64,000 nt of DNA from Kangiella aquimarina DSM 16071 (GCF_000374105.1 NZ_KB893651.1:637472-701471), one strand, 5' to 3'. Shown: positions 17,060 to 25,920, numbered from the stretch's first letter. Notes: generated by a model from the letters alone, not told the origin. Made by a program: numbers and translations.

Positions 17060-17974
17060 TTAACCACGCCCTTTGGGCTTATTGGGGCCTTTTAAAGAGT
17101 CTTTTTCAATGAACTGAATGATTGAGCCAGCAACGTCTTTGCCAGTGGCTTTTTCAATACCTTCAAGTCCTGGTGATGAGTTGACTTCAATTACTAGCGG
17201 TCCATGAGCTGAACGAATCAGGTCAACGCCAGCAACATCAAGTCCCATCACTTTAGCCGCTCGCACTGCAAGTGCGCGCTCTTCAGGTTTTAGCTTGATC
17301 ACTTGAGCACTGCCGCCACGATGCAGGTTAGAGCGGAACTCACCTTCTTTGGCGCTACGCTGCATGGCTGCAATAACTTTATCACCCACTACAAAGCAAC
17401 GAATGTCTGAGCCACCGGCTTCTTTGATAAATTCCTGTACCAGGAAATCAGCATTTAAGCTACGGAACGCGTTGATCAAACTCTCGGCAGCCTTATTCGT
17501 TTCAGCCAGAACGACACCATTACCATGGGTACTTTCAATAACCTTAACGATTAATGGAGCGCCACCAACCGACTCAATCAGCTCATCAGTCGCTTCAACT
17601 GAGTGTGCATAACTCGTAATCGGCATGCCCACACCTTTACGGGCTAATAATTGATGAGCACGTAGCTTATCGCGCGAGCGAGTAATGGCAATTGACTCAT
17701 TGACAGAATAAACGCCACCGACCTCAAACTGACGAAGCACCGCTGTACCATAGGCAGTAACTGAGGCTCCGATACGTGGAATTACCGCATCAAATTCAAG
17801 CTGACGTACTTTGCCCTGTACCTTGCTGTGAACTGTGGGGCGGTTAGATGTGATGTTCATGAAGCATTTGAGCACATCAACCACTTGCGCTTCGTGACCA
17901 CGCTCTTCTGCAGCCTGTACCAGTCTTTTGGTGGAATATAGCCGTGGATTGCGCGATAAAATACCTATTTTCAT
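17060..17974 (-). CDS. rimK: Ribosomal protein S6--L-glutamate ligase RimK
   Basis: ATP-grasp ligase, 304 aa (E. coli 300), that adds glutamates to the C-terminus of ribosomal protein S6 and also makes poly-alpha-glutamate in vitro (known for E. coli). It opens with [18 protein letters not shown], typical of Rim[16 protein letters not shown] precedes the ATP-grasp domain (~100-290), which contains [36 protein letters not shown] and, near the C-terminus, [18 protein letters not shown] (metal-binding E and N). First gene of the minus-strand rimK-rimB-mrr group. Confidence 0.95.
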   Translation of the reverse strand: MKIGILSRNPRLYSTKRLVQAAEERGHEAQVVDVLKCFMNITSNRPTVHSKVQGKVRQLEFDAVIPRIGASVTAYGTAVLRQFEVGGVYSVNESIAITRSRDKLRAHQLLARKGVGMPITSYAHSVEATDELIESVGGAPLIVKVIESTHGNGVVLAETNKAAESLINAFRSLNADFLVQEFIKEAGGSDIRCFVVGDKVIAAMQRSAKEGEFRSNLHRGGSAQVIKLKPEERALAVRAAKVMGLDVAGVDLIRSAHGPLVIEVNSSPGLEGIEKATGKDVAGSIIQFIEKDSLKGPNKPKGRG

Positions 17975-18166
17975 GTGTCTTCCAGATTGTACTTAGAGTG
18001 TTGTGATAACTTGGATGGTCGAATGACCAATTGCTGGCCAATATACCATAGAATCCCACCAGTACTACACAACTAAATAGTTCACATAATTGAGTCTTGC
18101 TTACTTAAACCGATTAGAAGAATCTCGCAAGTAATAATTATGCCAATCAAATCATGTTTTCTGACG

Positions 18167-18217
18167 GTGTCATGCAGTTGTCTATTTTCTGTCAATGAAC
18201 AGTCACTTATTCGTCAC
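18167..18217 (+). promoter_or_regulatory. Pho box array (PhoB site), five half-sites
   Basis: GTC cores at 18169, 18180, 18191, 18202 and 18213 are spaced exactly 11 bp, within 7-mers such as GTGTCAT, TTGTCTA, CTGTCAA, CAGTCAC and TCGTCAC, separated by 4-bp spacers. This is the PhoB direct-repeat geometry. The last 7-mer ends 10 bp before a TATAGT -10, as in E. coli pho promoters. Confidence 0.85.
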
Positions 18218-18227
18218 AAAGCTTTTC

Positions 18228-18233
18228 TATAGT
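18228..18233 (+). promoter_or_regulatory. -10 element of the Pho promoter
   Basis: TATAGT, 10 bp past the last Pho half-site; no -35 is needed when PhoB activates. The start would fall near 18240, so the coding start must lie downstream, ruling out the longer frame open from 18195. Confidence 0.65.
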
Positions 18234-18299
18234 TGCCACCAGATAAAAGAAGGGCAGTGTGCCTTTCTTGCTTATTTAACTGAAACCATGGGGTACAGG

Positions 18300-19871
18300 A
18301 TGAAAAACTTTAGTAAGAAGTGTGGCCTGGCAGTGTTGAGCACGCTAGTGGTTAGTTCATTGCATGCTGCGGTTGTTCCAGACACACAAAAGAATAGTAG
18401 CTGGTTTAACGAAGGGCAGGCAGCCATTCAAAAACAACTGGCATTAACACCAAAAAACAGAGCTAAAAACGTCATTTTATTTGTCGGTGATGGCTTAGGT
18501 GTTTCAACCATTACCGCTGGACGAATATTTGCAGGTCAAAAGCTCGGGATTTCCGGGGAAGAACATCAGTTATCATTCGATAGGATGCCCTATAGCGCCC
18601 AAGTCAAAACTTACAATACGAATCAGCAAACTCCAGACTCAGCAGGCACCATGACAGCCATGATGGCTGGTGTAAAAACCAAAGCTGGAGTCATTAACAT
18701 TGCTCCTGATGCTGAGCGTGGTAATTGTGAAAGTTCCTTGGGGTATGAGCTGACTACAGCACTTGAGTTGGCTGAGCAAAAGGGGTTGTCTACCGGCGTA
18801 GTTTCCACTGCCAGAATTACTCATGCAACGCCAGCTGCTACATACGCCAAAGTGCCTGAGCGTAACTGGGAAAGTGACGATAATTTGCCTGAGGAAGCTG
18901 TAGCTGCAGGTTGTAAGGATATTGCCTCTCAATTAATTGAGCTTGAAGCGGGTGATGGTATTGATCTGGCGTTTGGTGGTGGTCGTCGCCATTTCCTGCC
19001 AGAAGATACTGTCGATAGTGAAGGTAAAAATGGTAAGCGCAAAGATGGACGAGATTTAACCGCTGAATGGTTAGCGCGTTATCAGGGAGAAGCTGCCAGT
19101 TATATTGAAACTCAAACAGAGTTTGATGCGCTGGATATAGCAGCGACCAGTAAAGTGTTGGGCTTGTTTAATTCTTCACACATGGAATATGAAGCTGATC
19201 GTCAGAATGATATTGGTGGTGAGCCTTCATTAAGTGAGATGACAGGCAAAGCCATTGAATTCCTGAATAAAAACGATAATGGCTATTTCCTGATGGTTGA
19301 GTCAGGTCGCATCGATCATGCGCATCATGCCGGTAATGCCTACCGTGCCCTCCGTGATACAGAAGAATTTGCAAAAGCGGTACAGGCTGCAGTGGATAGT
19401 ACTAACCCTGATGAAACTTTGATTCTTGTTACCGCAGATCATAGTCATGTGTTCACCATCGCTGGTTACCCTCAGCGCGGTAACCCAATTTTGGGTGTGG
19501 TTAAAAGTACAGATGCCAATGGTGCGCCTCTTGATGAGCCAAGCCTGGCTGCTGATGGTATGCCTTATACCACTGTCGGTTATGCCAATGGTTTAGGATT
19601 TGCGGATTATGGTCCGGGCAATGGTGGTGATCAACGTTACGGCGATGCGGGTTTAAATGGTCGAGTTGATTTAACCACAGTTGATACCACGCAAAGTGGA
19701 TTCCATCAGGAAGCGTTAGTTCCACTTGGTTCAGAAACTCACGCTGGTGAAGATGTTACCGTTCATGCTCAAGGGCCAGGCGCACAATGGTTGCAGGGTG
19801 TCATTGAACAAAACGTTATTTTCCACGTTATCAATCAGGCTGCCGAACTTGGCGGTGAAAAGTATCAGTAA
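18300..19871 (+). CDS. Alkaline phosphatase (PhoA superfamily), secreted
   Basis: Periplasmic phosphomonoesterase, 524 aa from ATG 18300 (an in-frame ATG at 18288 is possible; the open frame from 18195 begins inside the Pho box). Signal peptide MKNFSKKC...SSLHAA. Catalytic features: VILFVGDGLG (zinc/magnesium Asp), TPDSAGTMTAM with the nucleophile Ser, ESGRIDHAHHAGN, TADHSHVF and GSETHAGEDV (zinc ligands). It releases phosphate from organic phosphates. The upstream PhoB sites indicate induction by phosphate starvation. A paralogue follows 38 bp downstream, probably co-transcribed. Confidence 0.92.
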   Translation: MKNFSKKCGLAVLSTLVVSSLHAAVVPDTQKNSSWFNEGQAAIQKQLALTPKNRAKNVILFVGDGLGVSTITAGRIFAGQKLGISGEEHQLSFDRMPYSAQVKTYNTNQQTPDSAGTMTAMMAGVKTKAGVINIAPDAERGNCESSLGYELTTALELAEQKGLSTGVVSTARITHATPAATYAKVPERNWESDDNLPEEAVAAGCKDIASQLIELEAGDGIDLAFGGGRRHFLPEDTVDSEGKNGKRKDGRDLTAEWLARYQGEAASYIETQTEFDALDIAATSKVLGLFNSSHMEYEADRQNDIGGEPSLSEMTGKAIEFLNKNDNGYFLMVESGRIDHAHHAGNAYRALRDTEEFAKAVQAAVDSTNPDETLILVTADHSHVFTIAGYPQRGNPILGVVKSTDANGAPLDEPSLAADGMPYTTVGYANGLGFADYGPGNGGDQRYGDAGLNGRVDLTTVDTTQSGFHQEALVPLGSETHAGEDVTVHAQGPGAQWLQGVIEQNVIFHVINQAAELGGEKYQ

Positions 19872-19909
19872 CCGCTGCATTCAGCGTATCGAATTGAATT
19901 GAGGAAATT

Positions 19910-21526
19910 ATGATGAAAAACACATTTAAATTACTGCCTGTTTTAGTGGCGACCGCCTTGTTAACAGCATGCCCAAGTGATGACGATGATAATACAACGA
20001 CGCCGCCGGAATCTTCGGTTGATTGGACTAAAACTAATGCCTGGTTTGAAGCAGGCCAGAATACCGTCATTACTGCCAATGAAACTGACGTAAACCTTAC
20101 CCGCGGTTCTGCTAAAAATGTCATTCTGTTTGTGGGTGATGGTATGGGGGTATCAACGGTTACTGCGGCACGTATTCTGGCGGGACAGATTGAAGGCCAA
20201 ACAGGTGAAGAGTATCAATTGAGTTTTGATAAGTTTCCAGTGGCAGGTTTACTGAAAACTTATAATACCAATCAACAGACACCTGACTCAGCAGGAACCA
20301 TGACAGCTATGATCAGCGGCGCTAAGACCAAAGCTGGAGTCATTGGATTGTCTGAAAAAGCATTGCGAGCCGATTGTGCTTCAGGCCAGGGCGAAGAGCT
20401 TGTAACTGCTATTGAGCTTGCTGAAATGGCTGGGAAATCAACGGGCATCATCTCAACGGCGCGAATCACCCACGCAACCCCAGCGGCAACTTATGCTAAA
20501 TCATCGGAACGTAACTGGGAAAGTGATGATGGTTTATCTGAAGAAGCAAAAACTAACGGCTGCAAAGATATTGCACAGCAATTAATCGACTTCAATTATG
20601 GTGATGGTATTGATGTGGTTTTAGGCGGTGGACGTCGTCATTTCATACCTAGTTCACTCACAGATGAAGAAGGTAAAAATGGAAAGCGTCAGGATGGGCA
20701 AAACCTGATCAGTTTATGGCAGAGCAAACATTCAAATGGTCAGTATGTTTTTGACCAATCAGGTTTTGATGCTGTTGATACAACTGTCGCTGATAAGCTA
20801 TTAGGCTTATTCAACTCCTCGCATATGGAATATGAAGCGGATAGAGCTAATGACGTAGCGGGAGAACCTTCACTTAGTCAAATGACTGAAAAGTCATTGC
20901 AGATTCTGTCAAAGAATGACAAAGGATTTTTCCTGACGGTGGAGTCGGGACGAGTGGACCATGCTCATCACGCGGGTAATGCCTATCGTGCTTTGTATGA
21001 TGCAGTTGAGTTTGCAAAAGCGATAGAAGTTGCCATGAACTCCGTTGATTTAAATGAAACCCTGATTGTTGTCACAGCGGATCATAGTCACGTGTTAACG
21101 CTTGCTGGTTACCCGACCCGCGGCAACCCAATTCTTGGCCTGGTTAAAACTAATGATAGTGCAGGTAATCCTGAGTCAGAACCGGTGCTTGCAGGCGACG
21201 AAAGACCCTATACTACCTTGGGGTACACCAATGGCTTAGGTTACGCCAACTATGGTGATGATTCATTTGGTGACCAACGTTATAGCGAGCAACATAACAC
21301 AGGACGCCACGTTCATACTGATGAGGACACCGAGTCATCAGGTTTCCACCAGGAATCGCTTGTGCCGCTTGGTTCGGAAACACATGCCGGTGAAGATGTT
21401 GGTGTTTACGCAATTGGCCCAGGAGCACAACTGTTACGCGGTGTGAATGAGCAAAGTATGGTTTTTCACGCCATTGATTATGCAGCTGATCTGATTAATC
21501 AGGCTGAAGTAAACGCCGTTCAGTAA
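19910..21526 (+). CDS. Alkaline phosphatase paralogue, lipoprotein
   Basis: A 538-aa tandem duplicate of the preceding gene with the same catalytic motifs (VILFVGDGMG, TPDSAGTMTAM, ESGRVDHAHHAGN, TADHSHVL, GSETHAGEDV). The N-terminus differs: a lipoprotein signal ending LLTAC followed by PSDDDDN and a Thr/Pro-rich linker. Asp at +3 and the acidic linker give no clear inner-membrane retention signal, so it is probably outer-membrane anchored. Start is ATG 19910 or the adjacent ATG 19913. No promoter fits in the 38-bp gap, so the upstream Pho box likely controls both. A secreted and an anchored enzyme would act in different envelope places (inference). Confidence 0.92.
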   Translation: MMKNTFKLLPVLVATALLTACPSDDDDNTTTPPESSVDWTKTNAWFEAGQNTVITANETDVNLTRGSAKNVILFVGDGMGVSTVTAARILAGQIEGQTGEEYQLSFDKFPVAGLLKTYNTNQQTPDSAGTMTAMISGAKTKAGVIGLSEKALRADCASGQGEELVTAIELAEMAGKSTGIISTARITHATPAATYAKSSERNWESDDGLSEEAKTNGCKDIAQQLIDFNYGDGIDVVLGGGRRHFIPSSLTDEEGKNGKRQDGQNLISLWQSKHSNGQYVFDQSGFDAVDTTVADKLLGLFNSSHMEYEADRANDVAGEPSLSQMTEKSLQILSKNDKGFFLTVESGRVDHAHHAGNAYRALYDAVEFAKAIEVAMNSVDLNETLIVVTADHSHVLTLAGYPTRGNPILGLVKTNDSAGNPESEPVLAGDERPYTTLGYTNGLGYANYGDDSFGDQRYSEQHNTGRHVHTDEDTESSGFHQESLVPLGSETHAGEDVGVYAIGPGAQLLRGVNEQSMVFHAIDYAADLINQAEVNAVQ

Positions 21527-21538
21527 ATGAGCTATGAG

Positions 21539-21597
21539 ACTGCGCCCAGTTACTTTCGTTTAGTCATTCCTATTAGTAATTGGTGCGCAGTTTTTTA
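21539..21597 (+). terminator. Terminator after the phosphatase pair
   Basis: ACTGCGCCCAGTTACT pairs imperfectly with AGTAATTGGTGCGCAGT, followed by T6. Confidence 0.75.
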
Positions 21598-21633
21598 TAA
21601 ATCCAACGATAAAGTTCATTTTAGAGGTTTTGC

Positions 21634-22188
21634 ATGAACAACATATCAAAATCTATCCTCGTTACCACAGCTGTACTCATGATTCTATTACTGTCAAATG
21701 GGCTGTTACTTGCTAAGTCATCTGAAGAGAGCGCAATAAAAGCAAACTATGTCCTCAAAGAGGACGGTAAGTCGCCACAGATAGTAACTATCTGGAAATC
21801 CTCAGAGTTTCTGGCTGTTAGTTTTGACACTCATCAGGTTGTTGGTGTTTGGCAGAACTGGAATTCCAGCAATCCGACTTTTTACCAGGTTTATCCGAAT
21901 GATGAATTTCGAATCGAGTTCTCGCGCATGGAAAGCCAGCAGCAGGTAACTTTAATGAAGCAGCTAAAAGAGCTTGTGGGCCAGTCACGTTTATTGGAAA
22001 GGAAAGCTTTCGAAGAAACAACTATCAAAAACTTACACTTAAGTACCGTGGAGGAGGGACCTGAAGTAGCCCAATTACTCCGGAGCTGGGCTAATTTTTC
22101 TACTTATGATTATGCAGACATAGGTGACAATGAAGCCATTCCAGAGCTGGCGACTTTGATTCATCAAGGGTTTGTGCCAAATTTTTAA
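21634..22188 (+). CDS. Hypothetical exported protein
   Basis: A 184-aa protein with an N-terminal hydrophobic signal or anchor (ILVTTAVLMILLLSNGLLLA, ~9-28) and a soluble, mostly polar remainder. No family recognised. It contains no Cys in the mature part. Motifs such as VVGVWQNWNSSNPTFYQVYPNDEF suggest a beta-rich fold. AGAGG lies upstream of the ATG. It stands alone between the phosphatase terminator and the 4.5S RNA promoter. Confidence 0.7.
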   Translation: MNNISKSILVTTAVLMILLLSNGLLLAKSSEESAIKANYVLKEDGKSPQIVTIWKSSEFLAVSFDTHQVVGVWQNWNSSNPTFYQVYPNDEFRIEFSRMESQQQVTLMKQLKELVGQSRLLERKAFEETTIKNLHLSTVEEGPEVAQLLRSWANFSTYDYADIGDNEAIPELATLIHQGFVPNF

Positions 22189-22197
22189 GATTAAGGG

Positions 22198-22226
22198 TTT
22201 ATAATTTTTTTTAGTTGGGGGATAAT
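22198..22226 (+). promoter_or_regulatory. Promoter of the 4.5S RNA gene
   Basis: TTTATA (22198-22203) and GATAAT (22221-22226) at 17 bp spacing, with a GC-rich discriminator (GCGCCC) typical of growth-rate-controlled stable RNA genes. Start predicted at ~22233. Confidence 0.65.
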
Positions 22227-22232
22227 GCGCCC

Positions 22233-22336
<104 letters not shown>

Positions 22337-22375
22337 TTTAATTTCAGTGTTCATAATTTAAGCATTGAAATTAAA
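22337..22375 (+). terminator. AT-rich hairpin directly after 4.5S RNA
   Basis: TTTAATTTCAGTG and CATTGAAATTAAA form a 13-bp stem with one mismatch and a 13-nt loop, abutting the mature 3' end. It may guide 3' processing, with the strong hairpin just downstream doing the terminating. Confidence 0.45.
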
Positions 22376-22402
22376 AAAAACCGCCAATCTGGCGGTTTTT
22401 TT
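22373..22402. terminator. Bidirectional terminator between ffs and the 22.4 kb gene
   Basis: A8-CCGCCAATCTGGCGG-T7: a GC stem with A and T tracts on either side, able to end both the + strand RNA and the - strand gene. Confidence 0.9.
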
Positions 22403-22419
22403 ATGCCTTTATAGTTAAC

Positions 22420-22917
22420 CTATCTTTCGGCAGCTGCATTCGCATCAGGATCACTGTTTGGATCAGTGATAGGGGTTATTAAGGTGTGAACGCTCTCCTC
22501 ATATTCCTTAACTCTGTAAGACTTTCGAAGCTCTGCGATTTTGGCGATTACTTCTTTATCTGCTATTACGCCAGGATTACTTGGATTGCTTACTGTATTC
22601 CAGTCATCAATGATGTCGTCATAGATTTCATAGTTTGTTTCATAACGCCATACACATTTTGGGCTGCCTTCAAAAGGTAACCAGTTATCATTATTGCCAT
22701 AGTCATTATTTACCGCCTGCCAGCAGGAGTCTGAATCGGCAAAAGGGCCAACTGACATGTATTGATAATTTGTTATTCCGTTGTTATTAACGTATGAGAT
22801 AGCGGTGTAGAAATATCCACCGCAAGTAGTACAGCTTCCAGCTGCATCTGCCGAGTTTGTCATGCCTGCAGCAGCGATAAGACCAGAAGCGAAAAGTGCT
22901 TTGCTCAGTGACTTCAT
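22420..22917 (-). CDS. Hypothetical secreted cysteine-containing protein
   Basis: A 165-aa protein from ATG 22917; the frame extends to a TTG at 22929, but GAGGT sits just before the ATG. Signal peptide MKSLSKALFASGLIAAAG...ADAA. The mature part has a CTTCGGYFYTA start with a Cys pair, two further Cys (DSCWQAV, PKCVWRY), many Asn/Tyr/Trp, and an acidic C-terminal tail. No family recognised. Two disulfides are plausible (inference). A 69-bp inverted-repeat region lies upstream. Confidence 0.7.
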   Translation of the reverse strand: MKSLSKALFASGLIAAAGMTNSADAAGSCTTCGGYFYTAISYVNNNGITNYQYMSVGPFADSDSCWQAVNNDYGNNDNWLPFEGSPKCVWRYETNYEIYDDIIDDWNTVSNPSNPGVIADKEVIAKIAELRKSYRVKEYEESVHTLITPITDPNSDPDANAAAER

Positions 22918-22961
22918 TTTATACCTCAAAATTGCTTAGTTTGTATGAAAAGGCATAGGTA

Positions 22962-23030
22962 CCTTGTTTTGCAAACTCACCATAAATGATGACTGCAATT
23001 CTGTTGATTAAAACAGCAGGCAAAACAAGG
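22962..23030. repeat. Inverted repeat between the secreted gene and dnaX
   Basis: Perfect 11-bp arms CCTTGTTTTGC (22962-22972) and GCAAAACAAGG (23020-23030) enclose 47 bp containing a smaller CTGTT/AACAG hairpin. It lies in the shared upstream region of two divergent genes. Confidence 0.6.
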
Positions 23031-23202
23031 GAAAACTGGGTAGATTCTGGTAAAGCTTTTCTCTAAGTGACTGATAATAGGATGATTTAATTTTTTAAAG
23101 TAGGTGGCTAAGCATCATGCAGGATTATTCTATTTTCTCGTAAGTGCTAATTGTGCTATTGTTTGCCCACTTACCAACTAGTCCAATAAAACTGATTAAA
23201 AA

Positions 23203-25461
23203 ATGAGCTATCAGGTGCTCGCCCGTAAATGGCGTCCAAAGAATTTCGATGAATTACAAGGCCAGGAACACGTTAGCCGTGCGCTGGTTAATGCCATTGA
23301 AAGTGGCCGTTTGCATCATGCTTATTTATTCACCGGCACGCGTGGCGTCGGTAAAACCACTATCGCGCGCATTCTTTCTAAATGTCTTAACTGTGAAACT
23401 AACGGTTTAACGTCAAAGCCATGTGGCGAGTGTGCCAGCTGCGTAGAAATTGATGAAGGACGTTTCGTTGACTTGATTGAGGTTGACGCAGCGTCACGCA
23501 CAAAAGTTGATGACACGCGTGAGCTTCTTGAGAATGTGCAGTACAAACCTACACGCGGCCGCTATAAAGTTTATCTGATCGATGAGGTTCATATGCTCTC
23601 TAACAGCTCATTCAATGCGCTGTTAAAAACATTAGAAGAGCCACCAGAACACGTCATATTTTTATTAGCGACTACTGATCCGCAAAAACTACCAGTTACT
23701 GTTTTATCGCGTTGTTTGCAGTTCCATTTAAAGCACATGGAAGAGCAGACCATTGCTCAACACCTTGCTTATATCCTGCAGCAGGAATCGATTGATTTTG
23801 AGGCGCCAGCGCTTGAGCTGATTTCACGTTCAGCCGAAGGTAGTATGCGGGATGCATTGAGTTTGCTTGATCAGGCAATTGCCTTTGGTCAAGGCAAGGT
23901 TCAGGAAGAAGATATCCGTACAATGTTAGGCACTATTGACCACCAGTTTATGGTCAAGCTGCTTGAAGCACTTGCTAATCATGACTCAGCTGCCGCGATT
24001 GAAGCTGTTGCAGAAATGAGTCACTATCCGGTTGATTTTGCCGATGCGCTAAAAGAGCTGTTATCACGTATTCATCAGATTGCCATTTTCCAAAGCACTG
24101 GCGTGTTATTGGACCAGGCTGCTCCGTACGTAGAAGAGTTTGCAGGCAGAATAGCCAGTGATGATTTACAGCTTTATTATCAGATGGGTTTACATGCTCG
24201 TCGCGATCTGGAATGGGCGCCGTCACCAAGGCAGGGACTTGAAATGGCGCTGTTACGAATGCTGGCGTTCCGACTTGAACCCTCACAAGTCATTCAAAAC
24301 AGCTCAAACCAAACCTCATTAGATTCAGAGGCAAAAAAAAAAGCTAGCCTGAAACCTGCAGAGCCTGTAGCGCAAAAAACTCCTGCCCAGAGTGAGGCAG
24401 CTGAGAATGCTCCTGGTGAAAAAGAGCCTGCTCCAAAAGCTGAGCCAGAGCAAAAAACAAAACCAGAACATAAAACAGAACACAAGCCTGAGCCTGCTGC
24501 TGCAGTGAGTCGTGAAAATGAACCAGCTCAGGCTATTGCCGATGGCCCAGAAGAACCACCTTTTAATCCTGATGATTATGCCTCCTTCAGTGACGACGAA
24601 AAAAACGAAGAATCAATAGCAGAGCAGTATCAGTCTGTAGCTTCCGCACAGGCTAGCGAAGAAGCGAAGCAACCATCAGCAAAATCTTCTTCAGAACAAA
24701 CTGCTGATACCTCATCGGGACATGACCAGGCCGCACTTGCCAGTCTGCACTCGGCGCTTGGACTTAGCTTTTCCGATGAGCCGGAAGTCGCTCAGGTCAA
24801 TGAATCAAAAGTCGAGCAAGCTACTCAAGCGGATACTCCCAAACAAACTCAGGCTACAGAGCAAAAGGCTCAGCCAGAAGATGACGACGATTTCAAGTTG
24901 GAACCCTTTCAGCCAGAGCCCGCTCAACCTGAACCAGAACCAGAAGTTCAACAAGAGCCGGAGTCAGTAGAGTCGACCAAGACTCACTCAGGGACTAATC
25001 TGGAGCAGAATGGGCTTGATGAGAATGATTTTGAGGAGCATAAGCTTGAGGAAAACGACCCACCGGCAACCGAAGAAGCAAAGCAATGGGCTCAGCATGT
25101 CAAAAACATGGACTTAACTGGCAGCTATCAGCAAATTGCACAATGCAGTACATGTCAGTGGCAGTCCGATGATAAAATACAGCTTACGGTCGAGCCAGCG
25201 CAGGATATTTTGTGTACGGACACAGCCAAACAGGCTATCGAAGAGGCTTTGACAGAATATTTTAAAAAGGCGATTCTGGTAGACTGGCAGTTTGCAGAAG
25301 CGCAGGTCGCCACTCCCGCCATGATTTGGCAAAGAGCGGCAAAAGCCAAGCATCGCAAAGCTTGCGAAACCATTTCTAAGCATCCTTTTGCGCAACAGTT
25401 GGCGCAAAAGTTTGGTGCAAAACTAGACAAAAGTAGTATCCAGTATATGGATGCTCAGTAA
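23203..25461 (+). CDS. dnaX: DNA polymerase III subunits gamma and tau
   Basis: Clamp-loader ATPase, 752 aa for tau. The AAA+ core ~1-240 has Walker A GTRGVGKTTIAR (~45-56), zinc cysteines C64, C74, C77 and C80, Walker B LIDEVHML and the SRC motif LSRCLQFHL. The collar domain runs to ~370. It is followed by a long Glu/Pro/Gln/Lys-rich linker (~380-625) and a C-terminal DnaE/DnaB-binding region (WQRAAKAKHRKACETIS). A run of ten A at codons 377-380 marks the end of the gamma part and probably causes frameshifting. It leads a cluster with ybaB and recR, a conserved gammaproteobacterial order. The linker is unusually low in complexity. Confidence 0.96.
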   Translation: MSYQVLARKWRPKNFDELQGQEHVSRALVNAIESGRLHHAYLFTGTRGVGKTTIARILSKCLNCETNGLTSKPCGECASCVEIDEGRFVDLIEVDAASRTKVDDTRELLENVQYKPTRGRYKVYLIDEVHMLSNSSFNALLKTLEEPPEHVIFLLATTDPQKLPVTVLSRCLQFHLKHMEEQTIAQHLAYILQQESIDFEAPALELISRSAEGSMRDALSLLDQAIAFGQGKVQEEDIRTMLGTIDHQFMVKLLEALANHDSAAAIEAVAEMSHYPVDFADALKELLSRIHQIAIFQSTGVLLDQAAPYVEEFAGRIASDDLQLYYQMGLHARRDLEWAPSPRQGLEMALLRMLAFRLEPSQVIQNSSNQTSLDSEAKKKASLKPAEPVAQKTPAQSEAAENAPGEKEPAPKAEPEQKTKPEHKTEHKPEPAAAVSRENEPAQAIADGPEEPPFNPDDYASFSDDEKNEESIAEQYQSVASAQASEEAKQPSAKSSSEQTADTSSGHDQAALASLHSALGLSFSDEPEVAQVNESKVEQATQADTPKQTQATEQKAQPEDDDDFKLEPFQPEPAQPEPEPEVQQEPESVESTKTHSGTNLEQNGLDENDFEEHKLEENDPPATEEAKQWAQHVKNMDLTGSYQQIAQCSTCQWQSDDKIQLTVEPAQDILCTDTAKQAIEEALTEYFKKAILVDWQFAEAQVATPAMIWQRAAKAKHRKACETISKHPFAQQLAQKFGAKLDKSSIQYMDAQ
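24333..24352 (+). other. dnaX: Probable frameshift/slippage site producing the gamma subunit
   Basis: Ten A at 24333-24342 within GCA AAA AAA AAA GCT. A -1 shift reads AGC TAG (stop 24345-24347), giving a 381-aa gamma. A +1 shift reads CTA GCC TGA (stop 24350-24352). Both alternative frames thus end within three codons, just past the collar domain. Confidence 0.75.
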
Positions 25462-25485
25462 ATTTAACTGATTAGTGAGGTCGAT

Positions 25486-25815
25486 ATGTTCGGTAAAGGT
25501 GGTTTGGGCAACATGATGAAACAAGCCCAACAAATGCAGGAAAAAATGCAAAAAGCCCAAGAAGAAATTGCCAATCTTGAGGTAACAGCAGAAGCAGGCG
25601 CAGGCATGGTTAAAGTCACAATGACTGGTCGTCATGATGTTAAGAGAGTAGAAATCGACCCAAGCCTGATGGATGATGATAAAGATCTTCTCGAAGATTT
25701 AGTAGCAGCAGCCGTTAATGCCGCAGTACGTAAGGTTGAAGAGACTACTAAAGAACGTATGGCGGAAGTGACGAAGGGGATGAATCTTCCTCCAGGTATG
25801 AACCTCCCATTCTAA
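25486..25815 (+). CDS. ybaB: YbaB/EbfC family nucleoid-associated protein
   Basis: A 109-aa DNA-binding protein, the family's usual length. The N-terminal helix is Gln/Met-rich ([20 protein letters not shown]), followed by the core [29 protein letters not shown], characteristic of the fold, and a short Pro/Met tail. It forms dimers that bind DNA as a small bacterial chromatin protein. AGTGAGG precedes the ATG, 24 bp after dnaX. In many relatives recR follows within tens of bases; here 329 bp of palindromic sequence intervene. Confidence 0.95.
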   Translation: MFGKGGLGNMMKQAQQMQEKMQKAQEEIANLEVTAEAGAGMVKVTMTGRHDVKRVEIDPSLMDDDKDLLEDLVAAAVNAAVRKVEETTKERMAEVTKGMNLPPGMNLPF

Positions 25816-25822
25816 CTTGTTT

Positions 25823-25919
25823 ATTTTTGTGTGTTCTTTGTTAGTTTCGTACTCGAGCTAATCACGTATTTTTATACGCTCAAGCTCTCCGTTCGAAACT
25901 GCCGCGAACACGCAAAAAT
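25823..25919. repeat. 97-bp nested palindromic element
   Basis: Outer arms ATTTTTGTGTGTTC (25823-25836) and GAACACGCAAAAAT (25906-25919) match 13/14. Nested inside are AGTTTCG/CGAAACT (25843-25849, 25894-25900) and a core CGTAT-TTTT-ATACG (25865-25878). There is no T run or coding content. It fills the start of the ybaB-recR gap. Confidence 0.75.
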
Positions 25920-25920
25920 A

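Noticed and set aside
18195-18299. N-terminal 35-residue extension of the first alkaline phosphatase
   Set aside because: It would start inside the Pho box and upstream of the predicted transcript start; the signal peptide begins at 18300.
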